Assembly: GCA_963969595.1 (NCBI GenBank)
Contig: OZ018408.1
Coordinates: forward strand, 49,911,022 to 49,975,021
Source: Neckera pumila
Lineage: Eukaryota > Streptophyta > Bryopsida > Hypnales > Neckeraceae
Length of the DNA stretch: 64,000 bases
Direction: 5' to 3'
In this document: positions 32,760-45,045 of the stretch, piece after piece
Position numbering within the stretch: position 1 is the stretch's first letter
Layout: the number at the start of each line of letters is the position of its first letter
The notes under the pieces: model-generated
Told to the model about the DNA's origin: nothing
What the model saw: only the letters and a program-made list of their open reading frames with translations
Database searches by the model: none
Made by a program: the position numbers and the translations under genes

Positions 32760-35700
32760 GTTAATCTACCCTCCATTTCAACTTGTTGGGGGTCATGTCT
32801 TCTTACATTTTCCTCTTCTATTTCTATGTGCCAATCGAGTTGACCTTACATTGTGTAACTGGACAACTTTACGACTTCGCTTAGCCAATCATGATTATTA
32901 ACTATTAAGTTGCCCTACCACATCACCTTCATTTTTTTTCTTTTATAACGGATATATGGGGGCTATTGACTATTAACCTCACTTACTGATTAAGACGCAC
33001 TGCCAAATACATTTCAGCATCAATGTGCCTTCTCTATCTATGGTATTTACTACTAGCTGGAGGATCCTATAGAGTTTCATCTCTATTATTGATCAATTTG
33101 TGCTTTTGTTTCGCGGAGTATCTTTCTAATCTCCTCCAACTGATTGTCACTGTCGAAAGTTGTATAACCTCTAAGTCAAAGCATTAACCTTTGCCATAAA
33201 TTGGAAATACCAAGTGTCGAATCTACTTACAACTCCTTCAATTGTGGATACAAGATCAAGAAGTTGGAGATTGTGAGGTCAGCGAATCTCTAAGCTACAC
33301 TTCCAATCCATAATCAATGTAAGTCATAGACTTGTACACCACAATTTAATTCTTGAAATCATTAGTCTATGGCACTCATATTTGATGGATTTATTGACTA
33401 TAGAAAAATGTATCTAGCTGAATGCATTAGAATTCAATTTGAAAAGATTTTGAATTGAACCATATACAATATATTCTTCTCTCCTACACCCGCTATCGAT
33501 CAGTAGACATGGTATTAGTCAAGGTCGCAATGGCTAGTAACTTCCAACTTTCTCCAATTCAGTCTTCACTCTAGCCATTTTCTTCATAGTTGACATGCTC
33601 TTATATTTTACCTCCTTAGTCAATTTAATAGGAGATTGTAAACTAGTAATCAATGATGAAATTGATCATTATGTGGGGCTTGAAAGTATACATCAATAAA
33701 GCAATATCCACTATTGCAAATCAAGCGGTTTTTATCAGACTATCACTTTACAATGCTTCTTTTAGCTTTTCAAAAAGGTCTTGATTTTGAGACTGGAATA
33801 GTGAAGCATGTGGTCGCTGAATGAAATGTCAAATGCGGATTTGAGCTCATCTATTATTTTCTATACACTATGTTCTAAAACTGCTTATCATCATTGATCT
33901 ACATTTTTAAGGTTCTCATTTAGCAAAATGCAAGTACTAGAGCACTTCCTTTAGGAATTTGTGGGTTTTAATTTACTTCTAATCTTGAAACTAATTTTTG
34001 GCACCATAAGCTTATTGTCAATCTCATAGAATTTCAAATAAATTTAAACTTACATAACTGCCATCCTTCTCAATCTTCTAAAGAATTGTGTTGGTAACAA
34101 CATCCTTTATATTGCTACAATGTCCTTTATGTGGAAGCAAAATGGTCAAGTATGGAAAGAAAGTAGAAGACTAAGAAATCCTCATCACATGCTTGCATGC
34201 AAGTCTTTAGACAATCAAATTAGTTTCATTCATCACTATATAGAATTGCAACAAACTTGGAAGTAGCAATGGCCATCTTATGCCCTATCCGTATACCCCG
34301 CCCCAATTCCTCCACATGCACGGATAAGGATTGTTCTCTAACTCAATTAAATATTCAAGTTGTCTTAAAGACTTAATCAACCAATATATATATATATGAA
34401 TCCTAGCTTGACTTTTGGATGGGTGGCAACTTTGGTATTGTTTGATCTTTTAGTCAATAAGGAATGTACACCCACAATCAACAATTCAACACCGACCAAA
34501 ATGTGACACCTACATTTGGATCAAAAGGAGTCACTTTTCCTAGATGTTGATTAATAGATGTAAACATTCTAAAAATGAAAGTCTATGGGAGTTTAGTGTT
34601 GGTTTCTAGTATACTCAGTGACAATAATTTAAAAATTCATGACTTGTTTATATGGTATCTAGATAATGCATGCTAAAGGGTATTGAAATTTTTTTTTAGT
34701 TGCCAATAAGGTCTAATAAAAATAATTTATGTTTAATTATAATAATTATGCTCAATAATTAGGATTGATTATGGATTTCTACATACTTTAGTAGCCTCAA
34801 TCTACCATAAAACAAGGTCAAATTCTAGAATGTGATCACTTATTATTGTCAACAGTATATGTTAGTCACTATTTACAAAATCTTTAGGCACTTTTATAAA
34901 TGCATTGGTATAATTGATTGCAATTGTAGGTCATCAACAGACATAGAGTGCAATGAAGAGGACATCATCTTTAGAATTTGGCATTCTCAAACAAGAATAT
35001 TAGAATGTCAAAATTCCTTTTGTTCCAATGGCAGATTTTTCAATGCCAAAATTATGAAGTCCAAATGTTTTGGAAACTAGGAATTGTTTAGACTATTGAT
35101 ATTTTAAGTCTTCAAAGCTCCACAGCAACCTATTCAATCCTCCATTATACTAAAAAATATTGGGATTGGGTTGTTGAAACTTGAATCCCAGTTGGTAAAC
35201 TTGTTGTAACGTTCATTCCTAAGTAGAATGTTTTTTGATAAATAATGCTTGATCACACAAACCAAGATACATGACAAAGTATTAAAGACCAAGGCAATCA
35301 AATTCATTGTGGAGAGAATTATGTAGAGTGAAACGCTATTTATCTATCTGGTTATTATGCAGTGAGTAATGATAGCCATAACAGTGCATGTCATCTCATT
35401 GGGAACTACATTGGGAACATTAAACCAAGAATCTAGCAAAATGCATGGTATGCTAACTACAATCTAGCTTATAGTGCAACGGCTTATCCTAAATAAACTT
35501 TTCACCCTCCAAACATTGTTATTAGTAGTGAAGGATATTTATAGCCGGCAACAACACATGCAACTTTACTTATGAAACAATTTAAAAACATGAGGCATAG
35601 CATCACAGGCAAGGGCTCCAGAATAGAACTTGTATTATGCAGGAGTAGTTTCAAAGATAAATGTCATCCAAACATTTAGGATATCCAAATGTTGACCACA

Positions 35701-36775
35701 CTTATTTGGTATGGACCATATTTACCTTTACAAAAGTGATCTTCCAGATAAAGTTGAATGAATCACAAGTCTAGGAATCATTCATTCATATGGACAAATG
35801 GATCCTTGCATGCCGATTACATCAACCTACTAATTAATTTTGCTTTGATCATCATGCTAGTGACATTCAAAATGTTCTATTTAATGAATCTCAACATTGC
35901 TACAAATCAAATGTTAACAAGTTTACTTGTGTAACAAAATCAATTGGAGCAATAAAGGCAAATTGAGTATGCGCAATATTTAATCAATAGATGACAAAAT
36001 ACTTGTAGAAGTATACTTGCTTATTAGGAGACAAGTGTTAGCATCGACCCTACCAGCTACATTAACTCTTCATCCTACCATCTAATTCATATCAAATCCA
36101 ATGGATTAGGAGTAGACACTTGAGGCCATGGCGGACGGTAGAGTTAAAAATGCAGTGAGCTTCGATGCCTGAGGCATGACACAATAATGAAGATGGCTAT
36201 AAGTGACTTTGGTGCCAAATGCAAAAGAGACACCACAAAAGATAAATAGAGGTAGAACACAAATTTACAACCCAAATAGTTGTACAGTTTGATCACTTTT
36301 GTAACTGATTTGTGGCTCACATAGTAAGGAAATTAAGGAAAGATCTTCCTTCTCTTTACTTATGAAGTGAATCCTGAATAGCATGGATCTATGGACAAAC
36401 GATGGATTTTTTATGCAGTTAATCTAAACCTATACCTAGCTTTGGATCTGAATACTAAATGATAGACACATCCTTCCAATTCACCCTCTCTTACCTATTT
36501 ACACTAAGTTAGGGCAGGTCACAATTAGTTGAGAGTAAATGAACGATGCTTCTCTAAATTTATTGAAACCTTATAAAGATAGGCTATTTACTGCAAAATC
36601 CTTTTGGGTATAGTTTAAATCATCTACTTAAAAAACCAAGCACTTATTGGCCAAATTACTCTAGGGACACCTTCCCTTTTGCACAAAATTCCAAAGAATA
36701 TATACACTTTTGTCTTACATAAAAGTATTCTTTGTCATCCATCAAACCATTGCAATTGTCAACATCCTTACATGG
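32760..36775. other. AT-rich interval without recognisable gene
   Basis: No long ORF, domain motif or clear repeat seen apart from a short TA run near 34385. The 82-codon ORF at 34832 has no supporting feature. Confidence 0.55.
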
Positions 36776-36779
36776 TTAA

Positions 36780-37695
36780 CCCCTAAAGGACCGAGGTCCA
36801 TTTTCTGCCAAAAAACAACTCAAAATTGCCATTTCTATAGCAAAATGTAAAAAAAATTGAAAAATGTTTTTTTTTCAAATGTAACTGTAGGATCTTACAC
36901 CTATATAGTATGAGAGTGTGTGGAAAAAATTTCAGAATTTTGACCGCACAGATTGCAAGATATCTTCGTTTAAAGTGAAAAAAACAAGTTTCTCAACACA
37001 TTGCAGGACTAGAATTTTTGACTTTGAACATTTTTAACTTAAAATTTTTGCATTATAGAGTTTTGAGCTTTAAATCTTTGTAGTAGAGATTTGAGTTCAG
37101 AGTCTAGGAAAAAAATCAAAAATCAAAAAAACTTAATTATCATTCTCTAAAAAGTTGTTGAGTAGAAGTAGTAACAAGATAGAAGGAAAATCTAAAAAAT
37201 TCATATATTTTAGATGGAATTGGAATGCACTAATTCCAATGGTGACGTTATTCTAGCAAGTAATACAAACCATGCAAAAAAAAAACTGAAAAATTTGAAA
37301 AATTGCATTCAGAAATGCATCCTAAAAGTTATTTTTTTCAAAAAGATGCTCTAACTGCCTGAAAAAAAAGAATGTCCATAACTTTCTCATAACAAATCCA
37401 AATGAAATGAATCAAAGCTTTTCAAACAGACAAAAATATAATCTATAAGAGAAAATATTAAAAATTTTGTCCAATTTTTTTGTTGCCTGGGCTGCTCGCC
37501 ATTCCCTATTTTGAGCTTATTTGGTCATAACTTTTTTTCGTAGGCACCAATTGTGAAAAAAGTTATATTCCTAGAAATCTTATCAGTTTTTCTATCTTCA
37601 AAAAAAGTTTCAAAAAATCTTAACAAAACTTTAGCCCGTAGGTACCTTCCCAAAATCCCAAATTTCTTGCCAAACCGACAATGGTCCTTTAGGGA
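36780..37695 (+). mobile_element. TTAA-bounded element, copy 3 (916 bp)
   Basis: TTAA at 36776-36779, left end CCCCTAAAGGACCGAGG, right end ATGGTCCTTTAGGGA, TTAA at 37696-37699. The interior aligns by eye with copy 1 in the same orientation (for example GATTGCAAGATAT, GCTGCTCGCC, CATAACTTTT). Both ends are complete. Confidence 0.8.
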
Positions 37696-37699
37696 TTAA

Positions 37700-40028
37700 T
37701 TGTCCTTTGAGGTATGTACAAAGTATTCAACAAATTTGTGGAAGGAGTAGCTAAGGTCCATTTTCAACATCATGAGTTTCAGTGAGTGTGGAGACATATA
37801 CAGAGAAGGCTTCACAATTGTGACTCCCTCTAAAAATAAAAAAAAGCAATAAAAAAAAGCATTGTATGTATAGTATACTAATATATTGTATCAAATAACT
37901 TTCCTAATACCTCACTACTTTCTCATTCCCTATGCTTCTCCGCAAAATATTGTTTAATAAAATTTGACTTATTGAGTTCCTTAGAATTTATTTTAATCTA
38001 ATAAGAAGTCAAAGTTTTAATGAGTTTTATCTTTTTTTAAATTGTAACTATATAATCTTAAACCAATGTTTTATGGACCACTTACAAAAATTAAAATTAA
38101 AAAAATCACATATATAGAAAGATTATAATGTTTGATCACAAATTGCGGGACTTGAAAGTGAACTCAAGTCTTTCAATTCCCCTTTTATGTGTCACTTCTA
38201 AAATTGTGGTCGTGAAAAAGAAATGTGAAATTAAAGAAGATAACATATATAACCATAATCAAATAAATTTAAAACTTGAAGTAGAACTGAAGTATCTTAA
38301 TCCATTTATTACATAGTCTTTCAATTTCCTTTTTATATATCAAATCTAAAATTGTGATCATGATAAAAAAAATTGAGGTTAAAGAACATAACGTTTGTAA
38401 CCACAGTCACTACATAGTTTTCCAAATCTACTCTATAATTTCTTTAAATGAATTTCTAATGTGAATTTCTAGTATGATCTTTGATACTATTATTAACAAT
38501 TATTTTCAAAATTGCTAATGATTGTGTGCTCAAAGTCTTGGATAGAAAAACCATTAACAATTATTTTCAAAATTGAATTTTTTGACGCTAAAATAGACTT
38601 TAAAAAATTATTCATTGCAAAAAAATATCCAAAATAGTCATTCCATTAAATTTTATTTTACATCAAAGTTTTGTAGACATCCAATTATGGTGCTTTCTAC
38701 TAAATCAAATGAAGGAAAATTTTGAGAAATTTGCATAATTGCACCACATTGCAAGGTAGGTTTGGAGCTACTTGGGCATGTCTTCAAACCAACAATTTTT
38801 GTTTGGAGTGAGATTTCTGCTGATATTCAAAAAAATGGAAATATTACAAAATATTCCTAATTTCTTCTAAATTTATACCAAACCTTAGTTTATTTTTTGA
38901 AAGTAGAGCAAATATGGATATTTAAGAAGAAGCCCTAGGTCTAATTGAGTGAGGTTAAGTGAGTGTTTCTATTAGGGAAAGACATATTTGAATTGTCTCA
39001 ACAATCTTTACAAACATCTTTAAACGTTTATCTTAGATTGCAGTTGAATTAATATTCAATTATGTTTAATTTTAAAATTCCAACAAAGAACGATTGGCAG
39101 CAATCTAATCACATTAAGTAATTATTCTATAATTGAGGTTTAGAATTCATCTTGCAACCTCTATCCATAAAGATTCCATCTTTGCAACTTACAATTGCAA
39201 AGGCAGGAACTAAAAATCAATTTTGAAGGAAGATAATTCAATATGATTACATTGCATACAATCTTGCATTGTTGTCATTTCTTAAACAAAAACAAGTTGC
39301 ATAGGAATTCAAAAAGAATTTAGATAAATACTTGAATAAGTGTTGAAAGAAAATAGACAATTTAGAAATAGGCATTGGAAAAAAGTTACATAAGTGCTCA
39401 AAGTCAAAACAGATTAAATGAAGGACGAAATTTCATGACTTTTAGAAAAATTTACTATCAAATATTCTTCTTTTTGTTTGATACTTGAATGCTAGACTTT
39501 TGATTTTGAAAAAAATCATATTTGAAAGCGCATCAGAGTTTAGTGAATTTTTGCCTAATCCATTACATTCATTACATTTCAAACTATATGCAACAAAAGC
39601 TTACAATAGTATCTCTCTCAAGAATATGATTCTATATTAACACAAAACAATTCACATATTGTAGTAGTATTTAAGTGTCCATCATTGGTACATCTATATT
39701 GCTATATTGCTATTAATCCATATTTGTACATGTCACTTTATAAAAGTCAAATGAATCATGGTTAATATAATAAAAAATGAAAAAATATTAATAATAACTC
39801 ACTTTAGAGCCTTGAAAAAGATCAAATAATTATTTTTGATATTTTATTTAGTAAAATGAAAGAGCATTCCAATACTCAAAATTAAACAAGCTTGCATATT
39901 ATTGTAGTTAGATATTAAGAATTTTTTTTATGTGGGATCAAAAATGTAATTATTTTTTAAGAAAATTTATTACAACCACAAAGGTTATTGTTACCTCCTT
40001 GAATATAATATAAGGTTGAAAATTGATA
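37700..40028. other. AT-rich interval without recognisable gene
   Basis: Very AT-rich with homopolymer runs. Short ORFs, such as that at 38128, show no motif. Confidence 0.55.
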
Positions 40029-40173
40029 AGCTTTTGAAAATAATTATTCTTTTAGATATTGTAGTTTATTTTTTAATTATCTATAGTACTATATATTTTA
40101 TAGATCAAAATCATAAGAAAGTAAAAAGAATCAAAGGGCAAAAATTGTTTTCCAAGAAGGTAGTATTCAAAAT
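40029..40173 (+). repeat. 145 bp direct repeat, left copy
   Basis: Matches 41306-41450 over 145 bp with about three differences. The two copies flank the inverted three-unit cluster, as a very long target duplication or a segmental duplication would. Confidence 0.85.
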
Positions 40174-40183
40174 CTATACCTTT

Positions 40184-40524
40184 AATTTGTTTGTTTGTTT
40201 GTTTGTTTGTTTGTTTTGTTTGTTATGTTGAGATCTCCCGGACCGTGCATCCCACGGCCACGTGCTTGGTACCATTGGAAAGGGCTCGGTGAGGAGGGGT
40301 GCATGGGCTTGGTTTTGTGGCATTTGGAGCGATGGTGCAAAAGTTATTGAATTTCAAAGTATTTATTGATTAAAAAATTAGAAAATTACTTTTACTTTGA
40401 TTTTGGTGGCATTCTTGGTACTGGGAGTGGAACCAGAAGTAGAACTGGGAGTAGAATCGGAAGTAGAACAAGGAGTGGAACCGGGAGTAGATGAAAATTG
40501 GGCCAACGGCACAGGGTCACACTA
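40184..40524 (-). repeat. SINE-like unit a, (CAAA)n tail
   Basis: Minus-strand unit. It starts CTAGTGTGACCCTGTGCCG, then has a 12 bp minisatellite (GGAACC/GGAGTA-type words), then GCACCATCGCTCCAAA, then GCACGGTCCGGGAGATCTC and a (CAAA)n tail. A unique body ending in a simple repeat is what a SINE-type retroposon shows. I see no A/B box that would prove a tRNA origin. Confidence 0.55.
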
Positions 40525-40850
40525 GTGTGGCCCTGTGCCGTTGGCCCAATTTTCATCCACTTCTAGTTCCACTCCCGGTTCCACTCCTGGTTCCACTCTT
40601 GGTTCCACTCCCAGTAGCAAGAACGCCACCAAAATCAAAGTAAAAGTAATTTTCTAATTTTTTAATCAATAAATACTTTGAAATTCAATAACTTTTGCAC
40701 CACCGCTCCAAACGCCACGAAACCAAGCCCGTGCACCCCTCCTTGCCGAGTCCTTTCCAATGGTACCAAGGACGTGGCCGTGGGATGCACGGTCCGGGAG
40801 ATCTCAACGTAACAAACAAAACAAATAAACAAACAAACAAACAAACAAAA
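40523..40850 (+). repeat. SINE-like unit b, head-to-head with unit a
   Basis: Reverse complement of unit a around a centre at 40523/40524, so a and b form a ~660 bp near-palindrome. It ends in (CAAA)n. The ORFs read through it are repeats, not genes. Confidence 0.6.
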
Positions 40851-40881
40851 AGCCAAATTTAAGGTATACCTTAAATGAGGC

Positions 40882-41307
40882 TGTTTGTTTGTTTGTTTGT
40901 TTGTTTGTTTGTTTGTTTGTTTGTTTGTTTGTTTGTTTGTTTGTTTGTTTTGTTTGTAGCATTGAGATTTCCCAAACCGTGCGTCCCTCGGCCGCGTGCT
41001 TGGTACCGTCGGAAAGCTCTTGCTGAGGAGGGGTGCACCGGCTTGGTTTCGTGGCGTTTGGAGCGATGGTGCAAAAGTTATTGAATTTCAAAGTATTTAT
41101 TGATTAAAAAATTAGAAAATTACTTTTACTTTGATTTTGGTGGCGTTCTTGCTATTGGGAGTGGAACCGGGAGTTGAATTGGGAGTAGAATCAGAAGTAG
41201 AACCAGGAGTGGAACTGGGAGTAGAGTTGGGAGTAGAATCGGAAGTAGAACGAGGAGTGGAACCGGGAGTAGATGAAAATTGGGCCAACGGCACAGGGTC
41301 ACACTAG
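40882..41307 (-). repeat. SINE-like unit c, tail-to-tail with unit b
   Basis: Third unit, same orientation as a. It has a longer (CAAA)n tail (about 20 repeats) and a longer 12 bp minisatellite, which translates on the minus strand as STPG/STPN/STSD repeats. A 20 bp palindrome (ATTTAAGGTATACCTTAAAT, 40857-40876) lies between the tails of b and c. Confidence 0.6.
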
Positions 41308-41450
41308 CTTTTGAAAATAATTATTCTTTTAGATATTGTAGTTTATTTTTTAATTATCTATAGTACTATATATTTTATAGATCAAAATCATAAGAAAGTA
41401 AAAAGAGTCAAAGGGCAAAAATTGTTTTCCAAGAAAGTAATATTCAAAAT
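41306..41450 (+). repeat. 145 bp direct repeat, right copy
   Basis: Second copy of 40029-40173, beginning AGCTTTTGAAAATAATTATT immediately at the 5' edge of unit c. Confidence 0.85.
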
Positions 41451-42339
41451 AAAAATGAATTCTAGTATTTTGCTTTAATTTGTAAGATTTTTATATTTTT
41501 TATAATTAAATATTATAAATTTATTAAAGGATATAAATGCTAGATAAATCTTAAAAATCATAGTGGTTTAAATTTATTGTTTCAAGCTCTTTTATAAATT
41601 ATTTAATATAAAATCTCAAATTGAAATGATCCAAAAGTGTTGTATAAATGCATATTTTTTTTACAGTAATTAATAGGATTGTATTAGTATATTACCACAT
41701 TACTCTCTTTATTTCTGAAAAAGACCTTGGTATTTCTTTTCTAAAGTGTAAGGAAACATTCAAATTTTTTTTCAGAAATAGAATTACCATGATATAAAAA
41801 TCAACACTTTATTCTTTTTCCAAAACTTCATATCATTTTGGTAGACACACTTGATAAACAAAAAAATATTTGTATTTTATTCTACTCTTTAAAGATTTAC
41901 ACCTCAAAGAAAAAGAAGAAATTTTAAATCACATCATCAAAATGGTATTGGATATTTTCAAAAACAAATATTTCCGATGAGGGCAATAAAGAGTTTCAAT
42001 TACAATTGCTTGAGTTGAATCAAACTTTAGATAGGTAACAATGACAATCGGTCTCTTCAATCCAAAATTCTATCATTAGACCAAACATACAACAAAAGAA
42101 CTTGGCTTGTATAAACAAGTGTTCACTTAACTATGATGTGAAGTGTATTGCATGGAAATGGAAATGACAAATTGAAGCATTCAAGTTTAGACATTGATAC
42201 ATTTGAACATTATATCTAAAAATGCATTGATTTTTTGCAACTGTGTTTATAAACTATGTGTTTATATAAAGAGATGAAGTTTGATACTTTTGAAATGCAT
42301 TCTAAAGTTCTTTTTTTCTTATGTACTATCAAAACATTT
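41451..42339. other. AT-rich interval without recognisable gene
   Basis: Nothing coding or repeated was recognised here. Confidence 0.5.
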
Positions 42340-42877
42340 CAATTTTTGTATACATATGTATAATTATATATAGTGACAAACAAAACTGAGTATAGATTCA
42401 AAAAAAATTCATGCAAACTACCATACTATAAGCATCAATGAAAAAGTTCAAAATCAAATATATAAAAGGTGTAATATGCAACATATAACACATTACCATA
42501 GAAGTTTGAAGAAAAAATTAGTTGTGATTTAAAAGGAAATTAATTTCAAAGTAAGCCATGTCTAAAACTCAATTATATGCATCGTAAATTGGAATTATTT
42601 TGTATTTTGTCAATTTTTTTTAGAACTCCAAACATACTTTATGTACCTTGGCATATTGGAAACTTGGAATTTATCATTTCAAATTGTTGTAAACAAAAAT
42701 TAAAGGAATTAGACATTTATAGAACTTAAAATATTCATAATTCAATAAACATACAAATGGGCTAGTTTTTGAAATTGAGAGTACGAAAGTGCATTAGCCA
42801 TTGTAGAAAGAGTAAAGGTTGTTACGTGAACCATTGTTACAGCTGAATTCCCTTGCATTTGAAATATTTGTTGAAAT

Positions 42878-42948
<71 letters not shown>

Positions 42949-43820
42949 AATTGGACAATGCATTCAATTTATATATTAGAGCAATATGATGTGTTTTTAG
43001 GTTCACATTTTCTTACAAACACTATAATTTATGATGCACAACTCATCCAACCATTTGAACAACTTGTTTTTGCCAATTTTGATAACATCAAAAAATCTCA
43101 ATTTTATGAAAATTATCGGTAGTATACTTTTTGGCGGTTATAAACTTTATGATGGTATTGAAAAATGATATTTAAACTTTGTTGGATTGGTTGAACCAAT
43201 TACGTGAACCATGATCTCTAGTATTTGTCTAAAAAATGTAAACCTAAAAACACATCATAAGGCTTTTATGTAAATTGAATGCATTGTCCAATTCAACAAA
43301 TATTTCAAATGCAAGGGAGTCAAGATGTAATAATGGTTCATGTTGCAGCCTATGCTCTTTTCACAATGGCTAATGCAATTTTGTAATCTCAAGTCCAACA
43401 AAATATCCAAATACTAGGAAAACCAATACCATTTGCATATTTGCTGAATTGTGACTATTTTAAATTCTATAAATTTCAAATTCCTTCAATTTTTGCATAC
43501 AACGATTTGAAATGATGTATACCAATATGGCAATATGCCAAGGTACATAAGTTTTTATGGAGTTCTAAAAAAATTGACAAAATATAAAGTAATTCCAAAT
43601 TGTGATATACAAAATCGAGTTTTAGACATAGCTAATTTTTAAATTAATTTCCCTTCAAATTTTAACTAATTTTTTCTTTAAATTTGTATGATAATGTATT
43701 ATTTGTTGTAAACTGTAGCTTTTATATATCTACTTTGGGACTTTTTTCATTATGCTTATGATATGGTTGTTTGGAAATGAAAGAGTTTTGAATCCATTAT
43801 AATTATCTATATTTATATTC
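42340..43820. repeat. large imperfect inverted repeat (~0.6-0.7 kb arms)
   Basis: The left arm, about 42340-43030, matches the reverse complement of about 43200-43820, with ~170 bp between. Paired landmarks include CAATGCATTCAATTTA with TAAATTGAATGCATTG, CCCTTGCATTTGAAATATTT with its complement near 43300, and AAAAAATTAGTT near 42515 with AACTAATTTTTT near 43665. The left arm is interrupted by a (TA)n run. Arm limits are approximate. It could be a foldback transposon or a hairpin-transcribed locus. Confidence 0.75.
42882..42947. repeat. (TA)n microsatellite inside inverted repeat
   Basis: About 32 TA dinucleotides, present in the left arm and absent at the matching place in the right arm. 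Confidence 0.92.
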
Positions 43821-44175
43821 TTCATATGATTTAAAAATAAAAAACTATTGTAAAAATTATTTCTTTGATATCATAAAATTAGTAGAGATGTAATATAATA
43901 TTACATTAATTTTAGAACTTTCTTATCATTTAAAAATATTGCATATGAATTTTAAATATTATTTTTATACCATTTGTTTATTATTATTTTAAGCTATAAA
44001 TATATATTAAACTTCAAATTTAAATTATTGTATTCCAATGGCAAGTTTTTAGACAACAATACTAAATAATTGAAATCATCTTAATTTCATTTTGGCATAT
44101 AATGCATGTTGAATCAACTGAGTTTTTTAATCAAAAAAGAAAAATATAATCAAATTATATTTTTTGAATTACTAG

Positions 44176-44301
44176 GAGAGTGAGGAGACTGTCTATATGC
44201 ACAAGTTTTCAAATCAAATTGGTGCAATAAGGCCTATAAAAGATGGAAATAGTGAGCATAGCAATTCTGCAACATTAAATGAATTTGAAAATGAGTTGCA
44301 A
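44176..44301 (+). other. candidate upstream exon of the SET gene
   Basis: Open from a good acceptor (ATTACTAG) to a good donor (CAA|GTAAG), 42 codons (ESEETVYMHKF...), with an ATG at 44197. It ends in phase 0, but the open frame of the next exon needs a phase-1 donor. Either the donor is the internal GTGAGC (exon end 44251), or this is untranslated, or it is not an exon. Confidence 0.35.
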
Positions 44302-44460
44302 GTAAGAATTCAAAAATGCACATAATAATTATGCAATTCATTTATATTAGTGAAGTATTTTCCAAAAACAACTTGATTACTATAATGATTATTATTGAAT
44401 GAATTCGTGGATCTCACATATTTTTTTTAATATTTAGTAGGGACTTCTTGGTTGTGGAGA

Positions 44461-45045
44461 ATGCATGAACAGACTAATATTGATAAAAGAGTAAGGCCTC
44501 ATGTTCAAATAAACACAGATAAATATAATAATCAAATTTTGAATATATCATTTTGTGACATATGTTCAAAGAATAGCTATATTGAAGGTATGACAAGAAA
44601 TCAGTTTCATAATTCCGACCTATTTTTATGTCATTGCAAACTTAACCATCCTAAATCATTGATAGAAGTAAGTAATGGTAATCTTCCAAAGAATGCTACA
44701 CAAATAAATACTAAAAATTTGATGTATCATGATATAACTGAATTAAAGGGAGAATGGCAAAATCATGAATATTGGAACAAAACCAAAAGAATTGATCAAG
44801 ACTTGAAGTCATTGAATTTTAATACTATTGATTTTTATAATGATAATCATAAAAAATGTAATGAAATGATTAGAAATAGAGATTTGAGTGATAAAACTCA
44901 AGATACAATTCAAAATAGCAATCATGAATTATATACATCAACAATTGAAGATGATCAAAGCAAAGAAAAACTAGGAAGGAATCATAAAGAAGAAACATCA
45001 AGTTTTAACATCCTAGAAGATCAATCAAGAAGTGAAACAAAAAAA
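44461..45045 (+). CDS. SET gene coding exon 1 (N-terminal, unrecognised)
   Basis: Open frame, ends at donor AAA|GTATGT in phase 0. It holds a Cys cluster FCDIC...FLCHC of unknown meaning. The reading frame extends upstream to an acceptor at 44440, so the start could lie further 5'. Confidence 0.65.

Noticed and set aside
40804..41091. ORFs rich in NKQT or FVCL repeats
   Set aside because: Translations of (CAAA)n/(TTTG)n microsatellite tails.
42794..43122. ORFs with (IY)n runs
   Set aside because: Translation of the (TA)n microsatellite within an inverted repeat.
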